Of a stretch of DNA of 64,000 nucleotides, positions 1-9,996 are shown one piece after another (positions within the stretch are counted from its first letter, which is position 1; every line of letters begins with the position of its first letter). Under the pieces are notes generated by a model, which did no database searches, had not been told where the DNA came from, and worked only from the letters and a program-made list of their open reading frames with translations. The translations under genes were made by a program, and so were the position numbers. Source of the DNA: Bradyrhizobium mercantei (GTDB taxonomy: Bacteria; Pseudomonadota; Alphaproteobacteria; Rhizobiales; Xanthobacteraceae); the NCBI RefSeq assembly GCF_001982635.1, contig NZ_MKFI01000002.1, positions 1,167,313-1,231,312 of the forward strand. Reading direction: 5' to 3'.

Positions 1-223
1 TCTTCTCGCCGCTCCCGGGCATCTTTTACCGCAAGCCCGCGCCCGACAAGCCGGTCTACAAGAACGACGGCGACGTCGTCGCCGACAACGACACGATCGG
101 GCTGATCGAGGTGATGAAATCCTTCAATGAGGTGAAGGCGGGCATCGCCGGCAAGATCATCCGCTTCCTGGCCGAGAACGAGGACGCCGTGATGGCCGGC
201 CAGCCGATCGCCGAAATCGACGT

Positions 224-227
<4 letters not shown>
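1..227 (+). CDS. accB: biotin carboxyl carrier protein, 3' part
   Basis: Only the last 74 codons are inside the window; the start lies upstream. The visible part is a complete-looking biotinyl domain. The biotin-acceptor lysine is in EVMKSFNEV (lysine codon near 117-119), and the protein ends in a typical GQPIAEIDV hairpin. The carrier ferries CO2 as carboxybiotin from a biotin carboxylase to a carboxyltransferase. Its stop codon overlaps the TTG candidate start of the downstream biotin carboxylase, so the two are translationally coupled. No accA/accD genes are present. The carboxyltransferase partner is more likely the pxpB/pxpC pair downstream than acetyl-CoA carboxylase, so the accB symbol describes the family rather than a proven role in fatty acid synthesis. 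Confidence 0.9.
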
Positions 228-1636
<1,409 letters not shown>

Positions 1637-1678
1637 TCACGAGACAATCCGCCCCGTCAGCAACAGGAGGCCGCTAGC

Positions 1679-2554
1679 ATGCAAACCCGATTTTCCTTCG
1701 GCGGCGACGAGCACATTTTTGCCGAGGTCGGCGAAGCGATGTCGCTCGAAGCCTTCTTCAAGAGCCTGTTCATCACCAATGCGGTGCGCGACGCCAAAAT
1801 CAAGGGCGTGACCGAGATCTGTCCGGCGAACGCGTCCTATCAAGTGAAGTTCGATCCCGATCAGATCAAGCCGGACGATCTGCTGACCGAGCTGAAGCGG
1901 CTGGATTCCGCATCCGAGAAATCCGAACCGGTCATCAAGACTCGGATCATCGAGATTCCCGTGCTCTACAACGATCCCTGGACGCACGAGACCCTGATGC
2001 GTTTCCGCGAGCGTCATCAGAATCCTGAAGGCACCGACCTCGAATACGCCGCGCGCATCAACGGCCTCGACAGCGTCGACGCCTTCATCAAGGCGCATTC
2101 CAGCGCGCCCTGGTTCGTCTCGATGGTCGGCTTCGTCGCCGGCCTGCCCTTCCTCTACCAGATGGTCGAGCGCAAGCGGCAGCTTCAGGCGCCGAAATAT
2201 CTGCGCCCGCGCACCGACACGCCGAAACTCACCGTCGGGCATGGCGGCTGCTTCAGCTGCATCTACTCGGTGCGCGGCGCCGGCGGCTATCAGATGTTCG
2301 GCATCACGCCGATGCCGATCTACGATCCCAACCAGAACATCAGCTATTTGCGCGACTTCATGTGCCTGTTCAAACCGGGCGACATCGTGAAGTGGAAGCC
2401 GATCGACCGGGCGGCCTATGACGCCGCGGTCGCCGACGTCGATGCCGGCCGCTTTGCGCCCGTGATCCGCGACGTCTCATTCTCGCTGACCGAGTTCAAC
2501 CGCGACGTTGATGCCTACAACAGCAAGCTCGATGGAGTTCTCCATGGCCGTTAA
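1679..2554 (+). CDS. pxpB: PxpB/KipI-like subunit (allophanate hydrolase subunit 1 family)
   Basis: A 291-residue protein of the AHS1/KipI family, which forms one half of the carboxyltransferase-like domain of urea carboxylase and is subunit B of prokaryotic 5-oxoprolinase. A good Shine-Dalgarno (aggagg near 1665) precedes the ATG. Family landmarks are recognisable but divergent: IEIPVLYNDPWTHE, then VGFVAGLPFLYQMV (canonical GFLPGFPYL), and GAGGYQMFGITPMPIYDP near the C-terminus. It is longer than typical KipI (about 240 residues), with an extended N-terminal third, so the substrate may not be 5-oxoproline. It overlaps the next gene by 11 bases, as expected for partners of one complex. Confidence 0.82.
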   Translation: MQTRFSFGGDEHIFAEVGEAMSLEAFFKSLFITNAVRDAKIKGVTEICPANASYQVKFDPDQIKPDDLLTELKRLDSASEKSEPVIKTRIIEIPVLYNDPWTHETLMRFRERHQNPEGTDLEYAARINGLDSVDAFIKAHSSAPWFVSMVGFVAGLPFLYQMVERKRQLQAPKYLRPRTDTPKLTVGHGGCFSCIYSVRGAGGYQMFGITPMPIYDPNQNISYLRDFMCLFKPGDIVKWKPIDRAAYDAAVADVDAGRFAPVIRDVSFSLTEFNRDVDAYNSKLDGVLHGR

Positions 2555-3521
2555 GGTTTTGAAGCCGGGTCTTGCGACCACCGTCCAGGACCTCGGACGT
2601 CCCGGCTATTATCACATCGGCATCCCCCTCTCCGGCGGCATGGACCGTCACGCGCTGGCCGCCGCCAACCTGCTGGTCGGCAACGAGGCGGGCGCGGCCG
2701 TGCTCGAAGCCGTATTCATGGGACCCGAGCTCGAATTCACCGCGGACACCACCGTCGCGGTCACCGGCGCCGAGCTGCCGCCAAAACTCGACGGCGAGCT
2801 GCGCGAGACCTGGACCAGCTTCAAGGTCAAGCGCGGCCAGATCCTCTCCTTCGACTTCCTCAAGCAGGGTGCGCGCGGCTACATCGCTGTCGCCGGCGGC
2901 ATCGATGTGCCCGTCGTTCTCGGCTCGCGCTCGACCTACGCGCTCGGCGCGCTCGGCGGCTTCAAGGGCCGCAAGCTCGAGGCCGGCGACGAGTTGCCCG
3001 TCGGCAATGCCGCCGCGACGGGCAAGGACGGCCGCAGCGTTGCCAGGGATCTGCGCGGGCAACCGGCGGGAATGCCGACCGAGCTGCGCGCGATGCCCGG
3101 GCTCTATTGGCACCGCATCACCGAGGCGGCCGGCAACGGCTTCTTCTCCGACACCTGGAAGGTCGCGCCGGAAGCCGACCGGATCGGCTATCGCTTCAAG
3201 GGCGGCCAGCCGCTCGACTTCGTGCCGCGCGAACCGCCGTTCGGCGCCGGCTCCGACCCGTCCAACATCACCGATGCCTGCTATCCCTACGGCTCGATCC
3301 AGGTTCCCGGCGGCACCGAGCCAATCGTGCTGCATCGTGATGCAGTTTCCGGCGGCGGCTATTTCATGGTCGGCACCGTCATCGCCGCGGACATGGACCT
3401 GATCGGCCAGCTTCAGCCCAACACGCCGGTGAAGTTCGTCAAGGTCGACATGGATCAGGCGCTGGCGGCCCGCAGGAGCCGATCGGAATTGCTGAGCAGA
3501 CTGCACAGCGCCCTGGCGTAA
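2544..3521 (+). CDS. pxpC: PxpC/KipA-like biotin-dependent carboxyltransferase subunit
   Basis: 325 residues from the ATG at 2544, chosen because the AHS2/KipA family begins with the conserved VKVLKPGLATTVQDLGRPGY motif right after it; an upstream in-frame ATG at 2508 lies inside pxpB. Other family motifs are GIPLSGGMDRHALAAANLLV, GGIDVPVVLGSRSTY and LGGFKGRKLEAGDEL. With PxpB it forms a carboxyltransferase-like heterodimer. In urea carboxylase the same two domains are fused to biotin carboxylase and carrier domains. Here all four parts are separate genes in one operon, so a biotin-dependent carboxylation coupled to ring opening is plausible. PxpA is not in the window and may lie upstream. 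Confidence 0.87.
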   Translation: MAVKVLKPGLATTVQDLGRPGYYHIGIPLSGGMDRHALAAANLLVGNEAGAAVLEAVFMGPELEFTADTTVAVTGAELPPKLDGELRETWTSFKVKRGQILSFDFLKQGARGYIAVAGGIDVPVVLGSRSTYALGALGGFKGRKLEAGDELPVGNAAATGKDGRSVARDLRGQPAGMPTELRAMPGLYWHRITEAAGNGFFSDTWKVAPEADRIGYRFKGGQPLDFVPREPPFGAGSDPSNITDACYPYGSIQVPGGTEPIVLHRDAVSGGGYFMVGTVIAADMDLIGQLQPNTPVKFVKVDMDQALAARRSRSELLSRLHSALA

Positions 3522-3555
3522 CTGCCGGTGGCCGGCCTGATCCGATAAGGACAGA

Positions 3556-3573
3556 CCCCGGCCACCGCCGGGG
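3556..3573 (+). terminator. GC-rich hairpin after pxpC
   Basis: A perfect 7-bp stem (CCCCGGC/GCCGGGG) with a CACC loop lies 35 bases after the pxpC stop. It is followed by taatt rather than a U-tract, so termination would be weak or Rho-assisted. It separates the carboxylase operon from the LysR gene. Confidence 0.4.
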
Positions 3574-3692
3574 TAATTGCGCACGGCCGGCGTCACCCCT
3601 GCGTTCGCAGGCCTGTCGGCACGAGAGTTGCAATGCATAGCGCCGGGCTGAGAAACACCGCTCATGGGTTAGGCAACATCGGAACAAATGCG

Positions 3693-4658
3693 ATGTCCGT
3701 TTCTCTGAAACAAATCCGCTACTTCGTCGCTGCCGCCGAGACCGGGCGGATCAGCCAGGCGGCGATCGACCTCAACGTCTCGCAATCCGCGGTCACCGCG
3801 GCCATTCAGCAGCTCGAAGCGACGGTCTGCGCCCGCCTGCTGGAGCGCACGCCGAACGGCGTGACCGTCACCATGGAAGGCAGCCGCTTCCTGTCGCAGG
3901 GCCGGCAGATCCTCGCCTCGGTCGCCGAAGCGGTGCGCAGCACGCAGATGTCCGCCGGACCGCTGTTCGGGACGGTTCGCATCGGCGTCACCTACACCGT
4001 GTCGGGTTATTTCCTGCCGCGCCATCAGATGCGCTTCCAGGCGAGCTTTCCGGGCATCACGGTCGAGCTGTTCGAGGCCCCGCGCGACGTGCTCGAACGG
4101 GCACTCGTCGACGGCGCGCTCGATCTCGCCGTCATGCTGGTCTCGAACCTGCGCGACAACGCCATGCTGAGCAGCGAGACATTGCTGCGCTCGCCGCGCC
4201 GGCTGTGGCTTGCACCCGAACATCCGCTGACCCGCGCCGAGCGGGTCCATCTCGCCGACATCGCAACCCATCCCTACGTCATGCTCACGGTCGACGAGGC
4301 CAAGCACACCTCGATGCGCTATTGGAGCAACGCTGCGCTCGAACCGAAGACGGTGTTCCGCACCTCCTCGGTCGAAGCCGTGCGCTCCATGGTCGCCGGC
4401 GGCATGGGCATCGCCATTCTCTCCGACCTGATCTACCGGCCGTGGTCGCTGGAGGGACAGCGGATCGAAACCCGCGTCATCGAGGACGAGGTGCCCAGCA
4501 TGGATGTCGGTCTTGCCTGGCGCCGCGACACCAAGCCGTCGGAAGCCGCCAAGGCGTTCCACGACTTCATGCGCTTTGCGGTCGCCGGCGTGGGGCCGGG
4601 CCGGCCCCCTGTCAGCATGGATCATCGGCAGCAGGCCGAGGAGGCGATCGAAATCTAG
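3693..4658 (+). CDS. LysR-family transcriptional regulator
   Basis: 321 residues from the ATG at 3693. This start places the winged helix-turn-helix right at the N-terminus (SLKQIRYFVAAAETGRISQA, then LNVSQSAVTAAIQQLE), as in other LysR proteins; an upstream in-frame ATG at 3633 would add 20 unconserved residues. The effector-binding domain follows (VRIGVTYTVSGYFLP; later SSVEAVRSMVAGGMGIAILS, the conserved glycine-rich cleft segment). It is in the same direction as the carboxylase operon and the later hyu genes, so it probably controls one of them; LysR proteins usually need a small co-inducer from the pathway. The inducer is unknown. Confidence 0.9.
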   Translation: MSVSLKQIRYFVAAAETGRISQAAIDLNVSQSAVTAAIQQLEATVCARLLERTPNGVTVTMEGSRFLSQGRQILASVAEAVRSTQMSAGPLFGTVRIGVTYTVSGYFLPRHQMRFQASFPGITVELFEAPRDVLERALVDGALDLAVMLVSNLRDNAMLSSETLLRSPRRLWLAPEHPLTRAERVHLADIATHPYVMLTVDEAKHTSMRYWSNAALEPKTVFRTSSVEAVRSMVAGGMGIAILSDLIYRPWSLEGQRIETRVIEDEVPSMDVGLAWRRDTKPSEAAKAFHDFMRFAVAGVGPGRPPVSMDHRQQAEEAIEI

Positions 4659-4763
4659 AATATCCGGTTCCGTTTTATTCGACTTGACGCCGTCCGGCCG
4701 TCCTCGCCACACTTTCACCGGGACGCGACGACCGGAGGCACAGCCGGCGGCGGGGAGTGAAAC

Positions 4764-5723
4764 ATGCAAGTCACCTACACCACCAACGACATCCCGTTGC
4801 AGAGCCGCCGCCAGTACTGGCAGGAGGTGGTTTCCCGAACCTATTACTCGCTCGACCTGCGCTTCCCGAGCACGCGCGACTTCAATGCGCGCCTGGGCGC
4901 CTGGTCGATGGGTCCCCTCTCGGTCTCGCGCAACATCGCCAACGGCCTGCTGTACAAGCGCCACGAGCGGCACCTGCTGAGCGAGCGGGAGGAATCCTTC
5001 CTGATCACCGTGCCCGAGCTTGCGGAAATCCGCTTCGAGCAGGACGGCAAGGTCGTGCACTGCCGTCCCGGCGCATTCCTGATCGAGCGCAGCCATCTGC
5101 CCTACGAATTCAGCCATCAGGATCCGACAGCGCTGTGGTGCCTGAAGATCCCGAGCGCAGTGCTGCGCGGCCGCATTTCCCGGCCCGAGCGGCTCGCGAC
5201 GCTGCAATTCGACGCCAGCCGCAGCGTCGGCGCACTGTTCGTCGATACGCTGCGGCTCTCCGCCGAGCGGATTGAGGAAATGGACGAGACGGCGCGCGCG
5301 ATGATGGGCAAGCACCTGATCGAGCTGCTTGCGCTGGCCATCGAATCCGACGACCGCGTGCTGACCGGCCACTCGTCCTCGGTGCGCAACGGCCATCTGC
5401 TGCGCTGCGAGCAGTTCATCCGCGCGCGCCTCGACGACATGCGGCTCACGCCGCAGATGATCGCCGATGGCTGCGGCATTTCGCTGCGCTATCTGCACCA
5501 GATCTTCGAGGGCGAGGGCCTGACCGTCTGCGCCTACATCCGCAACCAGCGGCTCGCGATGTGCGACGCCCTGCTGCGCGATGCAGGCTGCCGCAAGAGC
5601 ATCTCGGAAATCGCCTATCAATGGGGCTTTGCCGACCAGGCGCAGTTCAGCCGCAATTATCGCGGCCGGTTCGGCTGCACCCCCAGCGAGGCGCGCGCCA
5701 GCTCGCGTGCCGTCAGTTCCTAG
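4764..5723 (+). CDS. AraC-family transcriptional regulator
   Basis: 319 residues. The N-terminal two thirds resemble the AraC-binding-like (FeaR/NahR-type) ligand domain (SRRQYWQEVVSRTYY; VHCRPGAFLIERSHLPYEF). The C-terminus is a double helix-turn-helix: LTPQMIADGCGISLRYLHQI, then ISEIAYQWGFADQAQFSRNY and the closing FGCTPSEAR. It lies directly upstream of hyuA on the same strand (174-base gap), suggesting it activates the hydantoinase-transporter-dehydrogenase genes in response to a pathway compound. The start has ggggagtg nearby as a weak ribosome site. Confidence 0.9.
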   Translation: MQVTYTTNDIPLQSRRQYWQEVVSRTYYSLDLRFPSTRDFNARLGAWSMGPLSVSRNIANGLLYKRHERHLLSEREESFLITVPELAEIRFEQDGKVVHCRPGAFLIERSHLPYEFSHQDPTALWCLKIPSAVLRGRISRPERLATLQFDASRSVGALFVDTLRLSAERIEEMDETARAMMGKHLIELLALAIESDDRVLTGHSSSVRNGHLLRCEQFIRARLDDMRLTPQMIADGCGISLRYLHQIFEGEGLTVCAYIRNQRLAMCDALLRDAGCRKSISEIAYQWGFADQAQFSRNYRGRFGCTPSEARASSRAVSS

Positions 5724-5761
5724 GGACCGTCGGCCCACCACCTGCCCGATCGATTTTTAGG

Positions 5762-5784
5762 CTGCCCGCCGCCGGTTCGGGCAG
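5762..5784 (+). other. hairpin between araC-type gene and hyuA
   Basis: CTGCCCG (5762-5768) pairs perfectly with CGGGCAG (5778-5784) around a 9-base loop, about 40 bases after the regulator's stop. There is no following U-tract. It could be a Rho-dependent terminator hairpin or an mRNA leader structure of hyuA; the sequence alone does not decide. Confidence 0.3.
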
Positions 5785-5897
5785 GCCGCCCGCGGTGCGA
5801 TGCGCTCTCTCGCACAAATCTTCCTGCACTCAGCGTCAAGAAGGCGAGCCGCCGCTCTGTCTAAGATCGGCGAAACGCTTGTTCGAAAGGAAGACGC

Positions 5898-7925
5898 ATG
5901 GTGCAGACCCTTCGTGTGGCCGTCGATGTCGGCGGCACCTTCACCGACATCTGCATCATGGACGAGACGACCGGTCTCGTCCGCATCGAGAAGACCTCCT
6001 CCACGCGCGATCCGATCGAAGGCATCATGGGCGGCGTGTCCAAGGCGGCAATCGATCTCTCCAAGGTTGCCCTGTTCTCGCACGGCACCACGATTGCCAC
6101 CAACGCGCTGATCACCCGCCGCCTGCCCCGCACCGCTGTTGTCACCACCAAGGGCTTCCGCGACGTCATCGAGATCCGGCGCGCCAACAAGGAAGACCTC
6201 TGGGACACCTACAAGGACGTTGTCCGGCCCTACGTGCCGCGGCGCGACCGCCTGACCGTGCCCGAGCGCGTCGATGCCGGCGGCAAGGTGATCGAGCCGC
6301 TCGACGTTGAAGCCGCGCGCGAGGTGGCCCGCATCCTCAAGCGCCGCGGCGTCGCCGCCGTCGCGGTCTGCTTCATGAACGCCTATCTCAACGGCGCCAA
6401 TGAGCGCGCCATGCGCGACATCCTGCTGGCGGAGATGCCCGACATCCCGGTGTCGATCTCCTCGCAGGTGCTTCCCGAGATCTTCGAGCATGAGCGGTTC
6501 TCGACGACGGTTGCCAACGCCGTCGTGAGCCCGGTCGTCGTCAACTACACCAGCCGGCTCGGCGAACGCCTCGCCGATGAGGGCTACACCCGCGATCTCC
6601 TGCTGCTGCATACCGGCGGCGGCGTCATGACGCCCGCCAGCGTCAAGGATTTTGCGGCGCGCCTCGCCGGCTCCGGCATTGCCGCCGGCGCCATCGCCAG
6701 CCGCCATATCGCGGGCCTCTGCGGCTTTCCCAACTCGATCGGCCTCGACATGGGCGGCACGTCCACCGACGTGTCGCTGGCCTATGAGGGCCACTCGCGC
6801 GTCACCAAGGACTGGCACATCGAATTCGGCTATCCCATCCGCTTCGCCTCGATCGAGGTGCTCACCATCGGCGCCGGCGGCGGCTCGCTGGCCTGGACCG
6901 ACCCCGCCGGCTCCTTGCGCAACGGCCCACAATCGGCCGGCGCCCATCCGGGACCGGCCTGCTATGGCCACGGCAACACGCAACCGACCAACACCGACGC
7001 CAATGTGACGCTCGGCCGGCTCGGCACCGACCTCGCCGGCGGCAAGGTGAAGCTCGACCCCGAGTTGGCGCGGCAGGCTGTCGAGGACGGCGTCGCAAAA
7101 CCGTTCGGCCTCGGCCTGCATGAGGCGGCGGATGCGATCGTCAAGGTCGCCAACGCCAACATGTCGGATGCGGTGCGGCTGATCTCGATCAGCCGTGGCT
7201 ATGATCCGCGTGACTTCGCGCTGGTGGCGTTCGGCGGCGCCGGCGCCCTGCATGGGGTCGACGTCGCACGCGAGCTCGCGATCCCCGTCGTGATCGTGCC
7301 GCCCAATCCCGGCGTGACCTCGGCGCTCGGCTGCCTGCTCGTCGACATGCAGCACGACTTCTCGCAGAGCTGCATGGTCGACGCGGCCGAGGCCGACGCC
7401 ACCGAGATCGAAGCGCAGTTCGCGGAACTCGAAAGGGCCGCGCTCGCGCGGCTGACCCATGAGGGCGTCGCGCAAAAGGACATCGTGCTGCAGCGCTCGA
7501 TCGACATGATGTATCGCGGCCAGTGGCGTTCGCTCGCCGTCAACGCACCGCAACCGATCGGCGCGATCGCCGATCTCGTGCAGAGCTTCCACGCCGAGCA
7601 CGCGCGCGAATACAATTTCCGCCGCGACAGCGCGCCGGTCAGCTTCTTCCGTCTCAATTTGAAGGCGGTCGGTGTGGTTCCCAAGGCCGAATTCGCCATT
7701 CACAAGCCGACCGGCGTTAGCCCCGGACCGGTTGGCCGCCGCAGGGTCTGGTTCGACGGCAGCGGGCTCGATACGCCCGTCTATCAGCGCGACGACCTGC
7801 CCTGCGGCTTCTTCTTCCAGGGCCCCGCCATCATCGAGCAGGTCGATGCCACCACCGTCGTGCCGCCCGGCGCCAGCGCCGAGGTCGACAAATATCTCAA
7901 CATCATCATCCGCGTGAAGGAGTGA
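5898..7925 (+). CDS. hyuA: hydantoinase/oxoprolinase subunit A
   Basis: 675 residues, the normal length for HyuA. The N-terminal ASKHA-type phosphate-binding loop VDVGGTFTDICIMDETTG is followed by SHGTTIATNALI, and a second nucleotide motif NSIGLDMGGTSTDVSLAY and the glycine stretch TIGAGGGSLAWTDPAG are conserved. This subunit binds ATP and phosphorylates or activates a cyclic amide (hydantoin, 5-oxoproline or similar) or, in acetone carboxylase relatives, another small substrate. A Shine-Dalgarno (gaaagga) precedes ATG 5898. hyuB starts three bases after its stop, so the two are cotranscribed subunits. Confidence 0.94.
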   Translation: MVQTLRVAVDVGGTFTDICIMDETTGLVRIEKTSSTRDPIEGIMGGVSKAAIDLSKVALFSHGTTIATNALITRRLPRTAVVTTKGFRDVIEIRRANKEDLWDTYKDVVRPYVPRRDRLTVPERVDAGGKVIEPLDVEAAREVARILKRRGVAAVAVCFMNAYLNGANERAMRDILLAEMPDIPVSISSQVLPEIFEHERFSTTVANAVVSPVVVNYTSRLGERLADEGYTRDLLLLHTGGGVMTPASVKDFAARLAGSGIAAGAIASRHIAGLCGFPNSIGLDMGGTSTDVSLAYEGHSRVTKDWHIEFGYPIRFASIEVLTIGAGGGSLAWTDPAGSLRNGPQSAGAHPGPACYGHGNTQPTNTDANVTLGRLGTDLAGGKVKLDPELARQAVEDGVAKPFGLGLHEAADAIVKVANANMSDAVRLISISRGYDPRDFALVAFGGAGALHGVDVARELAIPVVIVPPNPGVTSALGCLLVDMQHDFSQSCMVDAAEADATEIEAQFAELERAALARLTHEGVAQKDIVLQRSIDMMYRGQWRSLAVNAPQPIGAIADLVQSFHAEHAREYNFRRDSAPVSFFRLNLKAVGVVPKAEFAIHKPTGVSPGPVGRRRVWFDGSGLDTPVYQRDDLPCGFFFQGPAIIEQVDATTVVPPGASAEVDKYLNIIIRVKE

Positions 7926-7928
7926 ACC

Positions 7929-9890
7929 ATGGCCGGAGCTCTCCCGCTCGACCCCGTGACCTTCGAGGTTCTGAAGAACTCCTTCATCACCAGCGTCGAC
8001 CAGATGGGCGAACAGGTGCTGCGGACCTGCTACTCCTTCGTGATTTACAACCGCGACTTCTCGAGCGCACTGCACGACGCCAACGGCGAATGCGCGGCGC
8101 AAGGCAACCAGGATATCGCCGTCCACGTCGGCACGCTGCATTTCACCTGCAAGGACGTCATGCGCCATTTCGAGGGCGACATGCATGAAGGCGACGTCTT
8201 CGCGATCAACGATCCCTATGCCGGCGGCACGCATTTCTCCGACGTCCGCCTGATCCGCCCGATCTTCGCCGACGGCAAGATCATCGCCTTCAGCCAGTCC
8301 AACGGGCACTGGTCCGATGTCGGCGGCAGCGTGCCGGGATCGTTCGACGTCGCCGCCCGCGAGATGTTCCGCGAGGGCCTGCGCATCACGCCGGTCCGCC
8401 TGTTCGACAAGAACGGCCTGCGCAAGGACGTCGCGCATCTGATCGCATCCAACACCCGCGACCCCGCCTCGATCATCGGCGACATCCAGGCGCAGGCCGA
8501 AGCCACCGCGGTCTGCGAGCGCGAGATCCTGCGCCTGGTCGGCAAATACGGCCGCGACACCGTCGAGACCGGGCTTGCCGCAGTGCAGGACTATGTCGAG
8601 CGCTCGGCCCGCCAGCGCATCGCAGCACTCCCCGACGGCGAATGGGAAACGGTCGACTTCATCGACCGCGATCCGGCCGGCGGCGAAGGCATGATCCCGA
8701 TCCGCATCAAGATGACGATCAAGGGCGACCGCGCGGTCTACGACTTCACCGGCAGCCACCCGACCATCGGCTCGATCTACAACTCGGCCTTCGGCGCGAC
8801 CTTCTCGGCGGTTGCGGCCGGCATGAAGACCTTCTTCCCCGACCTGCCGCTCAATTCCGGCTTCTATCGCTGCTTCGACATCATCGCGCCCGAAGGCTCG
8901 ATCGTCGATGCCAAATGGCCGATCGCGGTCACCGGCTTCCTGATGCCGTTCGAGAAGATCATGAACTCGATCTACGAAATGTGGTCGAAGCTGATGCCGG
9001 AGCGTGCGCTCGCCTGCGCGTTCAATCTGGAATATCTGCTCACCGGCGGTCTCGACGCCCGCAGCGCCGACAAGCCGATCTTCATGTTCTACGACTGGCT
9101 GCCCGGCGGCTGGGGCGGACGCAACGGCAAGGACGGCAGCAATGTCACGACCGCCTGCTTCGGCACCGGGCTGATGTCGCAGCCGGTCGAAGGCCAGGAA
9201 CGCGCCAACCCGATCCTGACCACCGAGTGCGAGATCCTCAAGGACTCGTCCGGCCCGGGCAAATGGCGCGGCGGCGCGGGCGTGGTGAAGACGTCGCGGA
9301 TGCTGCAGGCCGAGAAGACCGTGATCTCCTATATCTGCGACCGCGAGCGCGCCATCGTGTGGGGCATCGAGGGCGGCCTGCCGTCGATGCCGCATGGCCT
9401 GACCCTGAAGCGCGCCGGCAGCGCGGCCGAGGAGCGGCTCGGCTCGATCTTCTCGGACGTGCCGATCGGCGAAGGCGACGTGTTCTCGCGCCCGACCGCC
9501 GGCGGCGGCGGCTTCGGCGATCCGCTGGAGCGCGATCCGAACCTCGTGATCGAAGACATCAAGGACGACTATGTCTCGGTCGAACGCGCCGCCAAGGATT
9601 ATGGCGTCGTGGTGCACACGATCGACGCCGAGCTCTGCAACTACGAGGTCGACAAGGTCGCGACCGCGGCGCTCCGTGCCAGGATCCGCTCTGAGCGCGT
9701 CGCCAATGTCCGGCTCGATCCCGAGACGGTGGCGCAGCGTTACCGCAACAGAGAGATCGACGCGCTCGACGTCATCCGCAGCCACGCGGTGATCCTCGAC
9801 TGGGGCACCGGTGCCTTGCTGCCCGAATCCACCCGCCAGTTCCGCGAAGCCTTCGAGCGGCGCTCGGTCGCGATGTGGAAAGCGGGCTGA
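7929..9890 (+). CDS. hyuB: hydantoinase/oxoprolinase subunit B
   Basis: 653 residues, slightly longer than the usual 550-600. The N-terminus (LDPVTFEVLKNSFITSVDQMGEQ) and the family stretch FAINDPYAGGTHFSDVRLI are clear; downstream are SQSNGHWSDVGGSVPGSF and the C-terminal RPTAGGGGFGDPLERDP. With HyuA it forms an ATP-dependent cyclic-amide hydrolase. Residues after about 530 (from DPNLVIEDIKDDYVS onward) match the usual C-terminus plus a tail of some 60 extra residues of unknown role. The partner transporter and oxidoreductase genes follow on the same strand. Confidence 0.93.
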   Translation: MAGALPLDPVTFEVLKNSFITSVDQMGEQVLRTCYSFVIYNRDFSSALHDANGECAAQGNQDIAVHVGTLHFTCKDVMRHFEGDMHEGDVFAINDPYAGGTHFSDVRLIRPIFADGKIIAFSQSNGHWSDVGGSVPGSFDVAAREMFREGLRITPVRLFDKNGLRKDVAHLIASNTRDPASIIGDIQAQAEATAVCEREILRLVGKYGRDTVETGLAAVQDYVERSARQRIAALPDGEWETVDFIDRDPAGGEGMIPIRIKMTIKGDRAVYDFTGSHPTIGSIYNSAFGATFSAVAAGMKTFFPDLPLNSGFYRCFDIIAPEGSIVDAKWPIAVTGFLMPFEKIMNSIYEMWSKLMPERALACAFNLEYLLTGGLDARSADKPIFMFYDWLPGGWGGRNGKDGSNVTTACFGTGLMSQPVEGQERANPILTTECEILKDSSGPGKWRGGAGVVKTSRMLQAEKTVISYICDRERAIVWGIEGGLPSMPHGLTLKRAGSAAEERLGSIFSDVPIGEGDVFSRPTAGGGGFGDPLERDPNLVIEDIKDDYVSVERAAKDYGVVVHTIDAELCNYEVDKVATAALRARIRSERVANVRLDPETVAQRYRNREIDALDVIRSHAVILDWGTGALLPESTRQFREAFERRSVAMWKAG

Positions 9891-9996
9891 CCGTCATCGG
9901 CATCTGTGCCGCCGGCAAACGATGCGGTTCATCCACCCAAAGAGGACTCGAAGCCGTCGCCCCCTGCACTTTCATTCAAACCATGAGGATTGCGCT

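Noticed and set aside
2496..3665. 389-codon open frame on the - strand
   Set aside because: Antisense to pxpC; no motif recognised.
3669..5741. 690-codon open frame on the - strand
   Set aside because: Antisense to the LysR and AraC genes, which are well supported.
5757..9785. 1342-codon open frame on the - strand
   Set aside because: It is exactly antisense to hyuA and hyuB, both of which have clear family motifs. High GC and third-position bias create such mirror frames.
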